DNA of 32,302 nucleotides from Casp-actino8 sp964563545 (GCA_964563545.1 CAZLXB010000022.1:1-32302); one strand, 5' to 3'. Counted from the first letter of the stretch, positions 16,026 to 23,939 are shown. Notes: generated by a model from the letters alone, not told the origin. Numbers and translations: made by a program.

Positions 16026-17183
16026 TCAGTTGCGTGCCGTACCGAGACGCCGCGTCGCCTCGCGGACCCGCTCGACCGCCCGACCGATCGCATCGGCGGC
16101 CTCGGCGACCTCGGTGGCCGTGGTGGTGTGACCGAACGAGAGACGCAATGATCCGCGTGCGAGGTCGGGCGTCACCCCCATGGCAGCCAGAACGTGCGAC
16201 GGCTCCATGGCCCCGCTCGCGCATGCCGACGCCGACGACGCGCACACGCCCTCCTCGTCGAGGAGGTAGAGCAACGCCTCGCTCTCGACCTCGGTGATGC
16301 ACACATGCGCGACTCCGGGAACGCTCGATGCTGCGGGCACGGTTCGTCGAATTCCTTCGATGGCGCCGAGTCGGGTGAAGAGTTCCTCACGAATGGCCGA
16401 CACGCGGGCGACTTCGGCGGTGCGCTCGCGATCGGTGAGCGCGAGTGCGACGGCCGTCGACACGATGCCGGCGACATTGTGCGTGCCGCTGCGTCGGTCA
16501 CGCTCCTGCCCTCCACCGAGAATGAGCGGAGCGAGATTGCTCCCGACCCGAATGGCGAGCACACCGACACCCTTGGGTCCACCGAACTTGTGGGCGCTGA
16601 GGGCGAGTGTGTCGACATGGGGCCAGATCGTGCGGAGGTCGATCCAGCACGCGGCCTGCACGGCGTCGGTGTGCAACACGGCACCCGGTGCTCGTCGGCG
16701 CACGATTCGACTCACGGCCGCGAGGTCGGCGATCACACCGGTCTCGTTGTTGACCGCCATCACCGACACACTGGACACCGGCGCCTCGGCGAGTACGTTC
16801 TCGAGGTGTTCGAGATCGACCTCACCGGTCGCTCCGACCCGAACCACACCACCGGCGAGACGTTCCACGGCGTGCAGGACTGCGTGATGCTCGGTGGCGA
16901 TGCAAACGGGCCGACCGGTGCGTGATTCGGCCGATCCGCGCACCGCCATGTTGTCGCTCTCGGTACCGCCACTCGTGAAGACGATCTCGCCGAGATCGCA
17001 ACCGATCGTCGTCGCGATCGACTCCCGTGCTTCGTCGACCGCCTGCCGCGCGCGCCGCGCGAAGCGGTGCGAACCCGACGGATTAGCGAACACTTCGGTC
17101 AGATACGGTCGCATGGCCTCGACCGCCTCGGCTCGCATGGGCGTGGTGGCCGCATGGTCGAGGTAGATCAGTCGTTCAGCCAC
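16026..17183 (-). CDS. Cysteine desulfurase (NifS/IscS type)
   Basis: PLP enzyme that takes sulfur from cysteine as an enzyme-bound persulfide. It shows the N-terminal YLDHAATTP, the TEHH segment with His100, Asp173 (HTDAVQ), PLP Lys199 (SAHKFGGPKG) and the catalytic loop with Cys321 (SSASACASG). Length is 385 residues. The frame runs upstream, but GTG 17183 is directly before the conserved sequence and has TACCCT seven bases earlier with no ribosome binding site, so it is probably leaderless. mnmA follows in the same operon, which points to tRNA thiolation; a wider Fe-S or thio-cofactor role is possible because NifS-like proteins are multipurpose. Confidence 0.95.
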   Translation of the reverse strand: MAERLIYLDHAATTPMRAEAVEAMRPYLTEVFANPSGSHRFARRARQAVDEARESIATTIGCDLGEIVFTSGGTESDNMAVRGSAESRTGRPVCIATEHHAVLHAVERLAGGVVRVGATGEVDLEHLENVLAEAPVSSVSVMAVNNETGVIADLAAVSRIVRRRAPGAVLHTDAVQAACWIDLRTIWPHVDTLALSAHKFGGPKGVGVLAIRVGSNLAPLILGGGQERDRRSGTHNVAGIVSTAVALALTDRERTAEVARVSAIREELFTRLGAIEGIRRTVPAASSVPGVAHVCITEVESEALLYLLDEEGVCASSASACASGAMEPSHVLAAMGVTPDLARGSLRLSFGHTTTATEVAEAADAIGRAVERVREATRRLGTARN

Positions 17184-17190
17184 GTGACGA

Positions 17191-17196
17191 AGGGTA
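17191..17196 (-). promoter_or_regulatory. -10 element TACCCT for the desulfurase-mnmA operon (leaderless)
   Basis: TANNNT followed by seven bases and GTG 17183 on the minus strand. No ribosome binding site lies between them. Confidence 0.5.
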
Positions 17197-17255
17197 ACCG
17201 CCCGTGCCGGTGGTCGGCGTTGGCGATGATGATTCCCACATGGTGAACTGACTCG

Positions 17256-17990
17256 GTGCACGGCTACGACGAAGCGACCTACGGCGATTCCTTCGCCGAC
17301 GTCTACGACGAGTGGTACCGCGACGTCAGCCGAATCGATGCGACGGTGGATCGCTTGCGCGCGCTCGGAGGAGACGGCCCGTTCCTCGAACTCGGTGTGG
17401 GTACCGGCCGACTCGCACTACCGCTCGCCGCCACCGGCGCCTCGGTCATGGGTATCGACAGCAGCGACGCCATGCTCCACAAGTTGACGGCCAAGGACAC
17501 CGACCGCAAGGTGGGTGTCGTTCGTGGTGACATGGTCGACGATCTTCCCGCCGGTCCGTTCGCCGTGGTGTTCGTGGCCTACAACACCCTTTTCAATCTC
17601 GCCGATCCCGATCGTCAAGAGGCCCTTTTCCGTTCGGTCGCCGCACGCCTCGATGTCGGTGGTCATTTCGTGGTGGAGGCCTTCGTTCCGGATCCGCAGC
17701 GGCCGGCGGGCAGCTCCGTCACCGTGCGGACAATGGCGGTGGATCGACTCGTCCTGCTCGCCGACGTACACGATCCCGTTCGACAGACGGTGGAGGGACA
17801 ATTCGTCGAGTTCACGGACGGAGAGCGGGTGCGTCTGCGGCCGTATCGCATCCGTTACTCCACGACGGTCGAACTCGATCGAATGGCCACACACGCCGGA
17901 CTCGAATTGCGATCCCGCACCGAAGACATGGCCGGGGCGCCATTCGATGACGATTCACCCACTCATGTCTCCGTGTATTGCCGGGTCTGA
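17256..17990 (+). CDS. Class I SAM-dependent methyltransferase
   Basis: A 244-residue cytoplasmic methyltransferase with the SAM-binding motif I FLELGVGTGR (43-52), the acidic end of strand two (MGIDSSDAML) and motif-like VVFVAYNTLFNL after strand four. The N-terminal YDEWYRDV is typical of small-molecule methyltransferases of this type. The substrate cannot be told. Start GTG 17256 has the degenerate -10 TGAACT six bases upstream, which parallels the leaderless starts nearby. A 72-bp region separates it from the divergent cysteine desulfurase. galT follows 20 bp downstream on the same strand. Confidence 0.85.
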   Translation: MHGYDEATYGDSFADVYDEWYRDVSRIDATVDRLRALGGDGPFLELGVGTGRLALPLAATGASVMGIDSSDAMLHKLTAKDTDRKVGVVRGDMVDDLPAGPFAVVFVAYNTLFNLADPDRQEALFRSVAARLDVGGHFVVEAFVPDPQRPAGSSVTVRTMAVDRLVLLADVHDPVRQTVEGQFVEFTDGERVRLRPYRIRYSTTVELDRMATHAGLELRSRTEDMAGAPFDDDSPTHVSVYCRV

Positions 17991-17995
17991 TTCCG

Positions 17996-18001
17996 TATCC
18001 T
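17996..18001 (+). promoter_or_regulatory. -10 element TATCCT for galT
   Basis: TANNNT nine bases before GTG 18011, directly after the methyltransferase stop; no ribosome binding site is present. Confidence 0.4.
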
Positions 18002-18010
18002 GAACTCACC

Positions 18011-18994
18011 GTGAGCCAGCTTCGCCTCAATCCCCTCACCGGCCGGTGGGTCACCATCGTCGCCGAACGCGCCATGCGCCCCACCGACTTCGCCACGCGA
18101 GTTCAGACCGTCGAGTCCGACCCGAGTCGTCCGTGTCCGTTCTGCCCCGGCAACGAAGATCCCGCCAACGTGCCCCTGGCCACCGTCGGTCCCGAAAGCA
18201 ATTGGCGCATGCGTGTGGTGCCCAACCTCTACCCGGCCTTCGACGGCGACGACTCGCTCGCGGTCCGCAATCTCGGACCGGTCCACGTGATGGCCGAAGC
18301 GAGTGGCACCCACGAGGTCTTCGTCTTCACGCCGAATCACCGGGGTGGCATCGACACGTTCGCCGACGACGCGTGTTCCGAGATCATGGTGATGCTCAAG
18401 CAGCGCCTGTTGCATCACGCCGAGTCCGGTCACATCCGTTACACGCAAGCCATCGTGAACCATGGTCGCGAAGCCGGCGCGTCGCTCTCGCACCCGCACG
18501 GCCAGTTGCTCGGCCTCCCCTTCGTTCCCGGCGAGATCCTCGATGAAGAACGAGCCTTCGTCCGCTTCGAAGGCGGTTGCATTCTCTGCACGACCGTCGA
18601 AGCCGAATCGTCGGCCGACGAGCGAGTCGTGGTCGAGAACGACGACGCCATCGTTGTGTGCCCGTTCTGGAGCGGTGGGCCGTACGAGATGCTGATCATG
18701 CCCAAGCAGCACCATCAGCATCTTCCCGATGCATCGGACGAGTCGCTCGCCGGCGTCGGACGCGCGATCCGCGACGCCCTCGCCCACCTGAACGGCGTGT
18801 TCCCGGACGTCGCCTTCAACCTCGTGTTCCACACGGCCCCGCATCAGCACGATGGTCCGTTCCACTGGCATGCGCACTTGTGGCCCAAGCTCACGACGGT
18901 CGCCGGCTTCGAGAAGGGAACCGGCGTCATGATCAACATCGTGCCGCCGGAGACCGCCGCCCAGGAATTGCGACGCGTCGGCGCTCGCGCCTGA
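18011..18994 (+). CDS. galT: Galactose-1-phosphate uridylyltransferase family (HIT superfamily)
   Basis: Transfers UMP between UDP-glucose and galactose-1-phosphate through a uridylyl-histidine. CPFCPGNE (41-48) supplies zinc-binding cysteines. HPHGQ (161-165) holds the nucleophilic histidine, most likely His163. FHWHAHLWPKL near the C-terminus gives His285, His287 and His289. At 327 residues it is slightly short for GalT but complete. No galK or galE is adjacent, so relatives acting on other hexose-1-phosphates or as ADP-glucose phosphorylase cannot be excluded. GTG 18011 starts the conserved SQLRLNPLTGRWV. Confidence 0.88.
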   Translation: MSQLRLNPLTGRWVTIVAERAMRPTDFATRVQTVESDPSRPCPFCPGNEDPANVPLATVGPESNWRMRVVPNLYPAFDGDDSLAVRNLGPVHVMAEASGTHEVFVFTPNHRGGIDTFADDACSEIMVMLKQRLLHHAESGHIRYTQAIVNHGREAGASLSHPHGQLLGLPFVPGEILDEERAFVRFEGGCILCTTVEAESSADERVVVENDDAIVVCPFWSGGPYEMLIMPKQHHQHLPDASDESLAGVGRAIRDALAHLNGVFPDVAFNLVFHTAPHQHDGPFHWHAHLWPKLTTVAGFEKGTGVMINIVPPETAAQELRRVGARA

Positions 18995-19002
18995 ACCGCA
19001 CC

Positions 19003-19449
19003 ATGAGCCGCATCACCGTCGCCATCGATCTCGATGCCTCGCCCGCACGGGTCTGGGAGATCGTCGAACCCATCGAACGCCATATCGACTGGATGGCCGA
19101 TGCGGTGGCGATTCGCTTCGAGGGCGAGCAGACACGCGGCGTGGGCACGAAGTTCCTCTGCGACACCAAGGTGGGGCCGATCAAACTCACCGATCACATG
19201 GAGATCACCGAATGGATCCCGGGTGAAGCCATGGGTGTGAAGCACACCGGACTCGTGACCGGTTCGGGCATCTTCACCATCGCTCCCCTCGACGAAGGTC
19301 GTCGCACGCGCTTCACCTGGAGCGAGGAACTCCGGTTCCCGTGGTGGCTCGGTGGACGCCTGGGCGAGATCATCGGTGGTGGTCTCGTGATGAAGGCCAT
19401 CTGGCGGCGAAACCTCACCCGTCTGAAGAGCCTCGTCGAATCCGCCTAG
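19003..19449 (+). CDS. SRPBCC (START/Bet v1-like) family protein
   Basis: A 148-residue polyketide-cyclase/dehydrase-like protein with the helix-grip fold, which encloses a cavity for hydrophobic ligands. It has the usual first strand and helix (ITVAIDLDASPARVWEIVEPI), central antiparallel strands (FTIAPLDEGRRTRFTWSEEL) and the long C-terminal helix ending NLTRLKSLVESA. No specific ligand or catalytic residue is evident. It begins 8 bp after galT on the same strand, so it is probably co-transcribed, although no link with galactose metabolism is obvious. Confidence 0.82.
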   Translation: MSRITVAIDLDASPARVWEIVEPIERHIDWMADAVAIRFEGEQTRGVGTKFLCDTKVGPIKLTDHMEITEWIPGEAMGVKHTGLVTGSGIFTIAPLDEGRRTRFTWSEELRFPWWLGGRLGEIIGGGLVMKAIWRRNLTRLKSLVESA

Positions 19450-19494
19450 TCCGTCCTCGGACCGACGACCTCTGGATCAGATCCGCCGCACGAG

Positions 19495-19797
19495 TCAGCC
19501 GAGTCGGCGCACGAGCGCGGTGACCACGGCACCGAGCACGATCACGACGATCAGCGGCCAACGTCGCCACGCGGCGAAAGCGGCGGCGGCGATACCGGCG
19601 GCCCGCGCGTCGAACACGATGTCCTGTCCGGCGGTGAGGGTGTCCTTCACGACGAGCGCACTGATCACCGCGGCCGGGATGAGTGCGAGACAACGCTCCA
19701 GGATCGGCGGCAGTGACCGGCCACCGAGAAAGACGAGTCCGGTCACCTTGAACGCGTAGGCACCGATGGCCAGAACGATCACGAGAGTCCAGGTCAT
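19495..19797 (-). CDS. azlD: AzlD-family branched-chain amino acid exporter small subunit
   Basis: A 100-residue membrane protein with about four helices: TWTLVIVLAIGAYAFKVTG, a second around LIPAAVISALVV, then helices in the C-terminal half (AAGIAAAAFAAW, PLIVVIVLGAVVTALV). The size and the ALIPAAVISALVVKDTL segment fit AzlD. It works with AzlC, encoded just upstream, to export branched-chain or related amino acids. Its ATG overlaps the azlC stop (ATGA), indicating translational coupling. Confidence 0.9.
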   Translation of the reverse strand: MTWTLVIVLAIGAYAFKVTGLVFLGGRSLPPILERCLALIPAAVISALVVKDTLTAGQDIVFDARAAGIAAAAFAAWRRWPLIVVIVLGAVVTALVRRLG

Positions 19798-20510
19798 CGC
19801 ACCACCGCCGCACCGTCGACCGGACGTTGCAGACCCACCAACACGGCGAGCGCCGACAACAGGATCGGAACACCGACCGGTGTGAACGAAACCGAGGCCA
19901 GGCAGATGAGCGCGCCGAGCGCGGCGGCGAGGCGAGCGCGGCGGTCACTCAACAAGGGCCAGACCATGGCCACGAATCCGGCCGGGAAAGCGGCATCGAG
20001 ACCGAACGTCTGCGGATCGATCGCACTGCCGGTGAGCGCACCGATGAGGGTGCCCGTGTTCCAGAAGAGGTAGAGCGTCACACCGGTGAACCAGAACGCG
20101 ATCTGTCCGTGGCGACGGTCGGATTGGGCCACCGACATCGCGGTCGTCTCATCGATCGTGAGTTGTGCGGCGAGGACTCGACGGCCGAGTGATCCGTCGA
20201 GTCGACGCGACATGGCGAGTCCGTACACGCCATTACGGGCGGCGAGGAGCAGGGCCCCACCGAGGGCCGAGCCGAATGATCCACCGGCTCCGATCACGCT
20301 CACGGCCGAAAATTGGGAGGCGCCCGTGAAGACGAAGAGCGACAACGCGCATGTTTGCGCGACCGACGAACCAGCCGCCACCGAGCCGACCCCGAACGAG
20401 AAGCCGAACACGCCCACGGCCGCGCTGAGGGTGAGACAGGCGAGCATCATCGGGCGCAGATCGGGATCCCGCCACCAGACGATCTGGTCGCCACCGTCTC
20501 GCCTTGCCAT
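19794..20510 (-). CDS. azlC: AzlC-family branched-chain amino acid exporter large subunit
   Basis: A 238-residue inner-membrane permease of the LIV-E family, the main subunit of the AzlCD (BrnFE-type) exporter. The conserved FVFTGASQFSAV lies early, and ARNGVYGLAMSRRL and AQLTIDETTAMS match the family. The hydrophobic pattern gives about seven helices. The ATG at 20510 is supported by a TAGCCT element six bases upstream and a 40-bp divergent region shared with the GT4 gene. No Lrp-type regulator is adjacent, although such exporters are often controlled by one. Confidence 0.93.
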   Translation of the reverse strand: MARRDGGDQIVWWRDPDLRPMMLACLTLSAAVGVFGFSFGVGSVAAGSSVAQTCALSLFVFTGASQFSAVSVIGAGGSFGSALGGALLLAARNGVYGLAMSRRLDGSLGRRVLAAQLTIDETTAMSVAQSDRRHGQIAFWFTGVTLYLFWNTGTLIGALTGSAIDPQTFGLDAAFPAGFVAMVWPLLSDRRARLAAALGALICLASVSFTPVGVPILLSALAVLVGLQRPVDGAAVVR

Positions 20511-20516
20511 GTCGTC

Positions 20517-20522
20517 AGGCTA
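20517..20522 (-). promoter_or_regulatory. -10 element TAGCCT for azlCD (leaderless)
   Basis: Six bases before the azlC ATG on the minus strand. It lies only 15 bp from the oppositely oriented TACCGT element of the GT4 gene. Confidence 0.55.
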
Positions 20523-20537
20523 CGAGCGCGCCATTGG

Positions 20538-20543
20538 TACCGT
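20538..20543 (+). promoter_or_regulatory. -10 element TACCGT for the GT4 glycosyltransferase gene (leaderless)
   Basis: TANNNT followed by seven bases and ATG 20551. Together with TAGCCT it forms a compact divergent promoter in a 40-bp gap. Confidence 0.55.
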
Positions 20544-20550
20544 CGGGTTC

Positions 20551-21693
20551 ATGCGGATCCTGATGCTCGCGCCCGAGTTCCCGCCGCGCGGCGCAACCGC
20601 CATCGCCGCCCATGTACACGGTCTCTCACGGGCGCTCGTCCGCTCCGGTCACGACGTGGTCGTTCTGACGAGTGCGGACGAGGATTCGCGCGACGATTCA
20701 TCAGTCGATGGCGTACGGGTTCTGCGGACCGACATCGACCTACCGTGGTTACCCGACGACTTCATCGTCGCCCACACCGCGGCCGCCAATAGCCACCTGA
20801 TCTCCTCGCTCTCCCGCCTCGGAGATTGGCGCCCCGATGTGATCCACGTGCACGACTGGAACTTCGCCTGGGCCGGCAACACGCTCGCCACACTGAACGA
20901 TTCGCCGTTGGTGGCCACCATTCACTCGACCGAACGCGGACGCCACGGCGGGCACGTTCCGCAAGGCGACCCATCGGCCATTCACTCGGTGGAGTGGTGG
21001 CTCTCGTGGCAGGCCACACGCGTCATCTGCTGTTCGCGTTTCATGATGCGCGAAGTCCTCGAAGGGTTCGAACTCACTCCCGACTCCGTGCGCCTCGTGC
21101 CCAACGGTGTCGACACCACCGAGTGGGCTCCGCCATCGTTCGGTACTCCGCGCGAACCACTCGTGCTCGCGTGGGGACGCGTGCAGTACGAAAAGGGGTT
21201 CCAGGTGTTGGCGCAGGCCATGGCGCGACTACGCGGTCGGATCCCGGGTGTCTCGTGTCTGATCGCTGGGCGCGGGCCCTACCTGCCCGAACTCCAGAGT
21301 CAGGTCGACATCGAAGGCGTGGGCGACCTCGTACAACTCGCCGGGTACGTTCCCCGCGACGACCTCCGCGCACTGCTGCATCGTGCGGGCTGCGTGGTGA
21401 TCCCGTCGCTCTACGAACCATTCGGTGTCGTGGCCCTCGAAGCGCTCGCCGCTGATGCGCCGGTGGTCTCGGCCGACACCGGCGGCCTGGCCGAGATCAT
21501 GCAGGGATCCGGAGCGGCATTGTTGTTCGAACCCGGCAACGCGGCCCGGCTCGCGGAGGCGATCGAGAAGGTTCTGATCGACGAGGGGACTTCACGTTCA
21601 CTGCGCTCTCGCGCGCGCGATCTGCTGCAGGACCACTATTCGTGGGATGCCATCGCCGAGCAGACGATCGGCGTGTATCGCGAAGTGGGCTAA
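20551..21693 (+). CDS. GT4-family glycosyltransferase, glycogen-synthase/GlgM-like
   Basis: A 380-residue retaining GT-B glycosyltransferase. The N-terminal domain opens MRILMLAPEFPPRG and includes VIHVHDWNFAWAG. The C-terminal domain has WGRVQYEKGFQVL and the nucleotide-sugar E-x7-E motif, E289 and E297 in YEPFGVVALEAL. The overall look is close to actinobacterial GlgM/GlgA-type enzymes that use ADP- or UDP-glucose, but sugar specificity is not fixed by these motifs. A role in alpha-glucan synthesis is therefore a suggestion. ATG 20551 is fixed by the leaderless -10. The last four bases overlap the convergent enoyl-CoA hydratase gene. Confidence 0.88.
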   Translation: MRILMLAPEFPPRGATAIAAHVHGLSRALVRSGHDVVVLTSADEDSRDDSSVDGVRVLRTDIDLPWLPDDFIVAHTAAANSHLISSLSRLGDWRPDVIHVHDWNFAWAGNTLATLNDSPLVATIHSTERGRHGGHVPQGDPSAIHSVEWWLSWQATRVICCSRFMMREVLEGFELTPDSVRLVPNGVDTTEWAPPSFGTPREPLVLAWGRVQYEKGFQVLAQAMARLRGRIPGVSCLIAGRGPYLPELQSQVDIEGVGDLVQLAGYVPRDDLRALLHRAGCVVIPSLYEPFGVVALEALAADAPVVSADTGGLAEIMQGSGAALLFEPGNAARLAEAIEKVLIDEGTSRSLRSRARDLLQDHYSWDAIAEQTIGVYREVG

Positions 21694-22469
21694 CGACCGG
21701 TGAATTCGGCCTTGCCCGGGCCGTTGGCGAGGAAACTCGCCACACCGATCCGGCTGTCGTCGGAGCGGAACGATTCGGTGAATAGCTTCTTTTCGAGACG
21801 TAGTGCGTCGGCCAGAGAAAGCGATCCCCCGTCGTCGACTGCTTTTTTCACCAGAGCCTGAGCAACCACCGCACCGCGTGCGATCTCGGCGGCCAGTGCT
21901 CGCGCTCGTTCGTGCAACTGATCGTTGGGGACGACTTCGTCGGCCAAACCGATGCGCAATGCCTCCTCGGCCTTCACTTGTCGCCCGGTGATCATCATCT
22001 CCTTGGCCCGACTCGGCCCCACGGTGCGGGGCAGACGCTGGGTTCCACCGCCTCCGGGAATGATGCCGAGCAGAACTTCAGGCTGGCCGAACACGGCCTT
22101 CTCGCCGGCGATGCGGTAATCGCAAGCCAGCGCGAGTTCGCAACCTCCACCGAGCGCGTACCCGCTCACGGCGGCGATCACGAAACGAGGAATCGCGGCC
22201 ACGGCATCGAGGGCGCGGTGAAAGCCGGCGCCGATGCGATCGGCCTCGTCGGGTCCACCGAATTCGGAGATATCGGCCCCGGCGGCGAAGAGGCGCTCAC
22301 CACCCGTGATCACGACTGCGCCCGGCGGATCGGCAGTGAGATCGGCGGCGACGTCGGCGAGTCGCGCGAGAACCGCCTGACTCAATGCATTCACCTTGGG
22401 ATTGTCGAGGGTCACCACTGCGACCCCGTCGTCGAATCTCTCCACCCGAACGAGTTCCGGACCGGACAT
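21690..22469 (-). CDS. Enoyl-CoA hydratase (crotonase)
   Basis: A 259-residue crotonase. The CoA/oxyanion-hole region FAAGADISEF (61-70) and GYALGGGCELALACDYR (103-119) are present. Both acid/base glutamates of true hydratases are kept: Glu111 (GGCELA) and Glu131 (GQPEVLLGIIPGGGGTQRL). It should therefore hydrate 2-enoyl-CoAs in beta-oxidation. The longer frame upstream overlaps meaB; ATG 22469 gives the normal start (MSGPELVRVE) with a GGGGGAG site just before it. It follows meaB by 23 bp, the last gene of the NifU-like/MeaB/ECH operon. Confidence 0.92.
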   Translation of the reverse strand: MSGPELVRVERFDDGVAVVTLDNPKVNALSQAVLARLADVAADLTADPPGAVVITGGERLFAAGADISEFGGPDEADRIGAGFHRALDAVAAIPRFVIAAVSGYALGGGCELALACDYRIAGEKAVFGQPEVLLGIIPGGGGTQRLPRTVGPSRAKEMMITGRQVKAEEALRIGLADEVVPNDQLHERARALAAEIARGAVVAQALVKKAVDDGGSLSLADALRLEKKLFTESFRSDDSRIGVASFLANGPGKAEFTGR

Positions 22470-22492
22470 GGCTCCCCCTTCGATGACGGCGC

Positions 22493-23455
22493 TCAGGCGC
22501 CGACGGACTTCAGCATTTCGTCGGCCGCCGTCCACGGATCGACGGCGCGTCCGACCACTCCATCGGTGAGTGCATCCCATCGGTCGCCGGTGCAGATCTC
22601 GCGGGCGCGCTGTTCGAGACGGCGGGCCACGATCTCGCGGAGTTCTTCGCGCAAACGGAAGCGGCGGCGGCGCTCGAGTTCACCCGATGCGGTGATGAAG
22701 TCGCGGTGCTCGTGCACCTTGTCCCACAGAGCGGGCACTCCCTCGCCCGTGGAACCGATCGTCGGCACGATGGGTGGTCGCCATTCGCCATCGGGGATGT
22801 CGGAGAGATCGAGCATCTGCTCGAGATCGCGCCGAGTTTCGTCCACGCCCTTGCGGTCGGCTTTGTTGATCACGAAGATGTCGGCGATCTCCATGAGACC
22901 GGCCTTGTTGGCCTGAACCGAGTCCCCCCAACCGGGATTCACGACGACCACGGTGGTGTCGGCTTTCCCGGCGATCTCGACTTCGACCTGTCCCACACCG
23001 ACCGTTTCGACGAGAACCCACAGGCGACCGATGGCATCGAGAAGTCGGATGGCTTCGGGTGCGGCGAGCGACAGACCACCGAGGTGCCCACGCGTGGCCA
23101 TCGAGCGGATGAATACACCTTCGTCGGTGGCGTGATCTTGCATGCGCACTCGGTCACCGAGAATCGCACCACCGGTGAAAGGCGACGACGGATCGATCGC
23201 GAGGACCGCGACTTCGATCTGCTGGCGACGCAAATGCCCGATGATCGACGACGTGAGCGTGCTCTTGCCGGCCCCCGGCGCGCCGGTGAGACCGACCGTG
23301 TAGGCGGTCCCGCCACGCGGATACGACAGACGGCCGATCACTCGCGCCGCGTCACCACCCTGTTCGATGAGCGAAAGAAGTCGGGCGAGGGAACTCCGGT
23401 CCCCCTGCAGTGCCGATTCGAAGAGAGTCTCGGGATTGCGATCGCGCCGACTCAC
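22493..23455 (-). CDS. meaB: MeaB/ArgK-family GTPase, methylmalonyl-CoA mutase chaperone
   Basis: A 320-residue G3E-family GTPase that, in known cases, protects and reloads the cobalamin cofactor of methylmalonyl-CoA mutase. The P-loop GAPGAGKST is at 58-66, followed by AIDPSSPFTGGAILGDR, the switch ETVGVGQVEVE and the guanine motif NKAD. The length is normal. GTG 23455 overlaps the stop of the NifU-like gene as GTGA, and 29 extra upstream codons in frame lie inside that gene, so they are excluded. No mutase gene lies in the window; a related acyl-CoA mutase elsewhere is likely the client. Confidence 0.93.
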   Translation of the reverse strand: MSRRDRNPETLFESALQGDRSSLARLLSLIEQGGDAARVIGRLSYPRGGTAYTVGLTGAPGAGKSTLTSSIIGHLRRQQIEVAVLAIDPSSPFTGGAILGDRVRMQDHATDEGVFIRSMATRGHLGGLSLAAPEAIRLLDAIGRLWVLVETVGVGQVEVEIAGKADTTVVVVNPGWGDSVQANKAGLMEIADIFVINKADRKGVDETRRDLEQMLDLSDIPDGEWRPPIVPTIGSTGEGVPALWDKVHEHRDFITASGELERRRRFRLREELREIVARRLEQRAREICTGDRWDALTDGVVGRAVDPWTAADEMLKSVGA

Positions 23456-23688
23456 ACGTTCACCACTTCGGTGACGCCATCGACCCGGTCGCGCATGATG
23501 CGTTCGATCCCGGCCTTCAGAGTCTGCGTGGAGGCCGGACACGTTCCGCAGGCGCCGACGAGGGTGACCGACACGACGCCGGTCGATTCATCGACGTCTT
23601 TCAACTCCACGTCACCGCCATCGGCTTGCAGCGCCGGGCGGATCGCTTCGATGGTCTCCTCGACCTGTTGGCGCATCGTCGTCGTCAT
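23452..23688 (-). CDS. NifU C-terminal domain (Nfu-type) Fe-S protein
   Basis: A 78-residue stand-alone Nfu domain. It has the usual VEETIEAIRPALQADGGDVE start, the VSVTLVGACGTCPAS core with the C47-x2-C50 cluster motif, and the final IMRDRVDGVTEVVNV. Nfu proteins hold or transfer Fe-S clusters as dimers. The frame is open further upstream, but ATG 23688 gives the conserved domain without extra sequence. It is the first gene of the operon with meaB (GTGA overlap) and enoyl-CoA hydratase. The coupling hints at Fe-S delivery to an acyl-CoA enzyme, which is inference. Confidence 0.92.
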   Translation of the reverse strand: MTTTMRQQVEETIEAIRPALQADGGDVELKDVDESTGVVSVTLVGACGTCPASTQTLKAGIERIMRDRVDGVTEVVNV

Positions 23689-23742
23689 CGTTGATCGGGC
23701 TCGGCTCGGTCGGTCGACCGATGTCCAAGACACCCCTGATCG

Positions 23743-23748
23743 TAGAGT
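23743..23748 (+). promoter_or_regulatory. -10 element TAGAGT upstream of the small ORFs
   Basis: TANNNT followed by eight bases and a GTG at 23757. The same few bases read TACGAT slightly offset on the minus strand, which could serve the NifU-like operon with a leader of about 50 bases. Confidence 0.4.
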
Positions 23749-23756
23749 GGGAAGCC

Positions 23757-23789
23757 GTGAGAACCTCCGACGGGAGCCCGATGTCATGA
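23757..23789 (+). CDS. Possible ten-codon leader ORF (VRTSDGSPMS)
   Basis: A GTG eight bases after TAGAGT starts a ten-codon frame whose TGA overlaps the ATG of the next small gene as ATGA. The geometry would suit a leaderless leader peptide translationally coupled to that gene. There is no attenuator-like codon run. It may be chance. Confidence 0.25.
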   Translation: MRTSDGSPMS

Positions 23790-23917
23790 CCCCGAATACA
23801 GCTCTGCACGCCCTGGTCGCGCATCAGGGCGGATGGGACGAGATCCTTCTCGTCGCCGGGCCCATTCTCGTGATCGTGGGTCTGCTCGTACTCGTGAAAC
23901 GCCGACTCGACCGCTGA
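23786..23917 (+). CDS. 43-residue single-helix membrane protein, unknown
   Basis: A short protein: a hydrophilic start (MTPNTALHALVAHQGG), one membrane helix (ILLVAGPILVIVGLLVLV) and a basic end (KRRLDR). It therefore probably sits with its C-terminus inside. A GGGAG lies nine bases before the ATG. Small one-helix proteins of this layout are frequent in actinobacteria but mostly uncharacterised. The gene lies between the divergent NifU-like operon and the convergent murA, which ends 23 bp downstream. Coding is supported by the coherent helix and charge pattern, not by a known family. Confidence 0.6.
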   Translation: MTPNTALHALVAHQGGWDEILLVAGPILVIVGLLVLVKRRLDR

Positions 23918-23939
23918 GTCCACGAACCGCCGAACCTCG

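Noticed and set aside
19450..19494. Possible terminator between the SRPBCC and azlD genes
   Set aside because: GGATCAGATCC has a loop of one base and other stems are four bases; none can form a convincing terminator.
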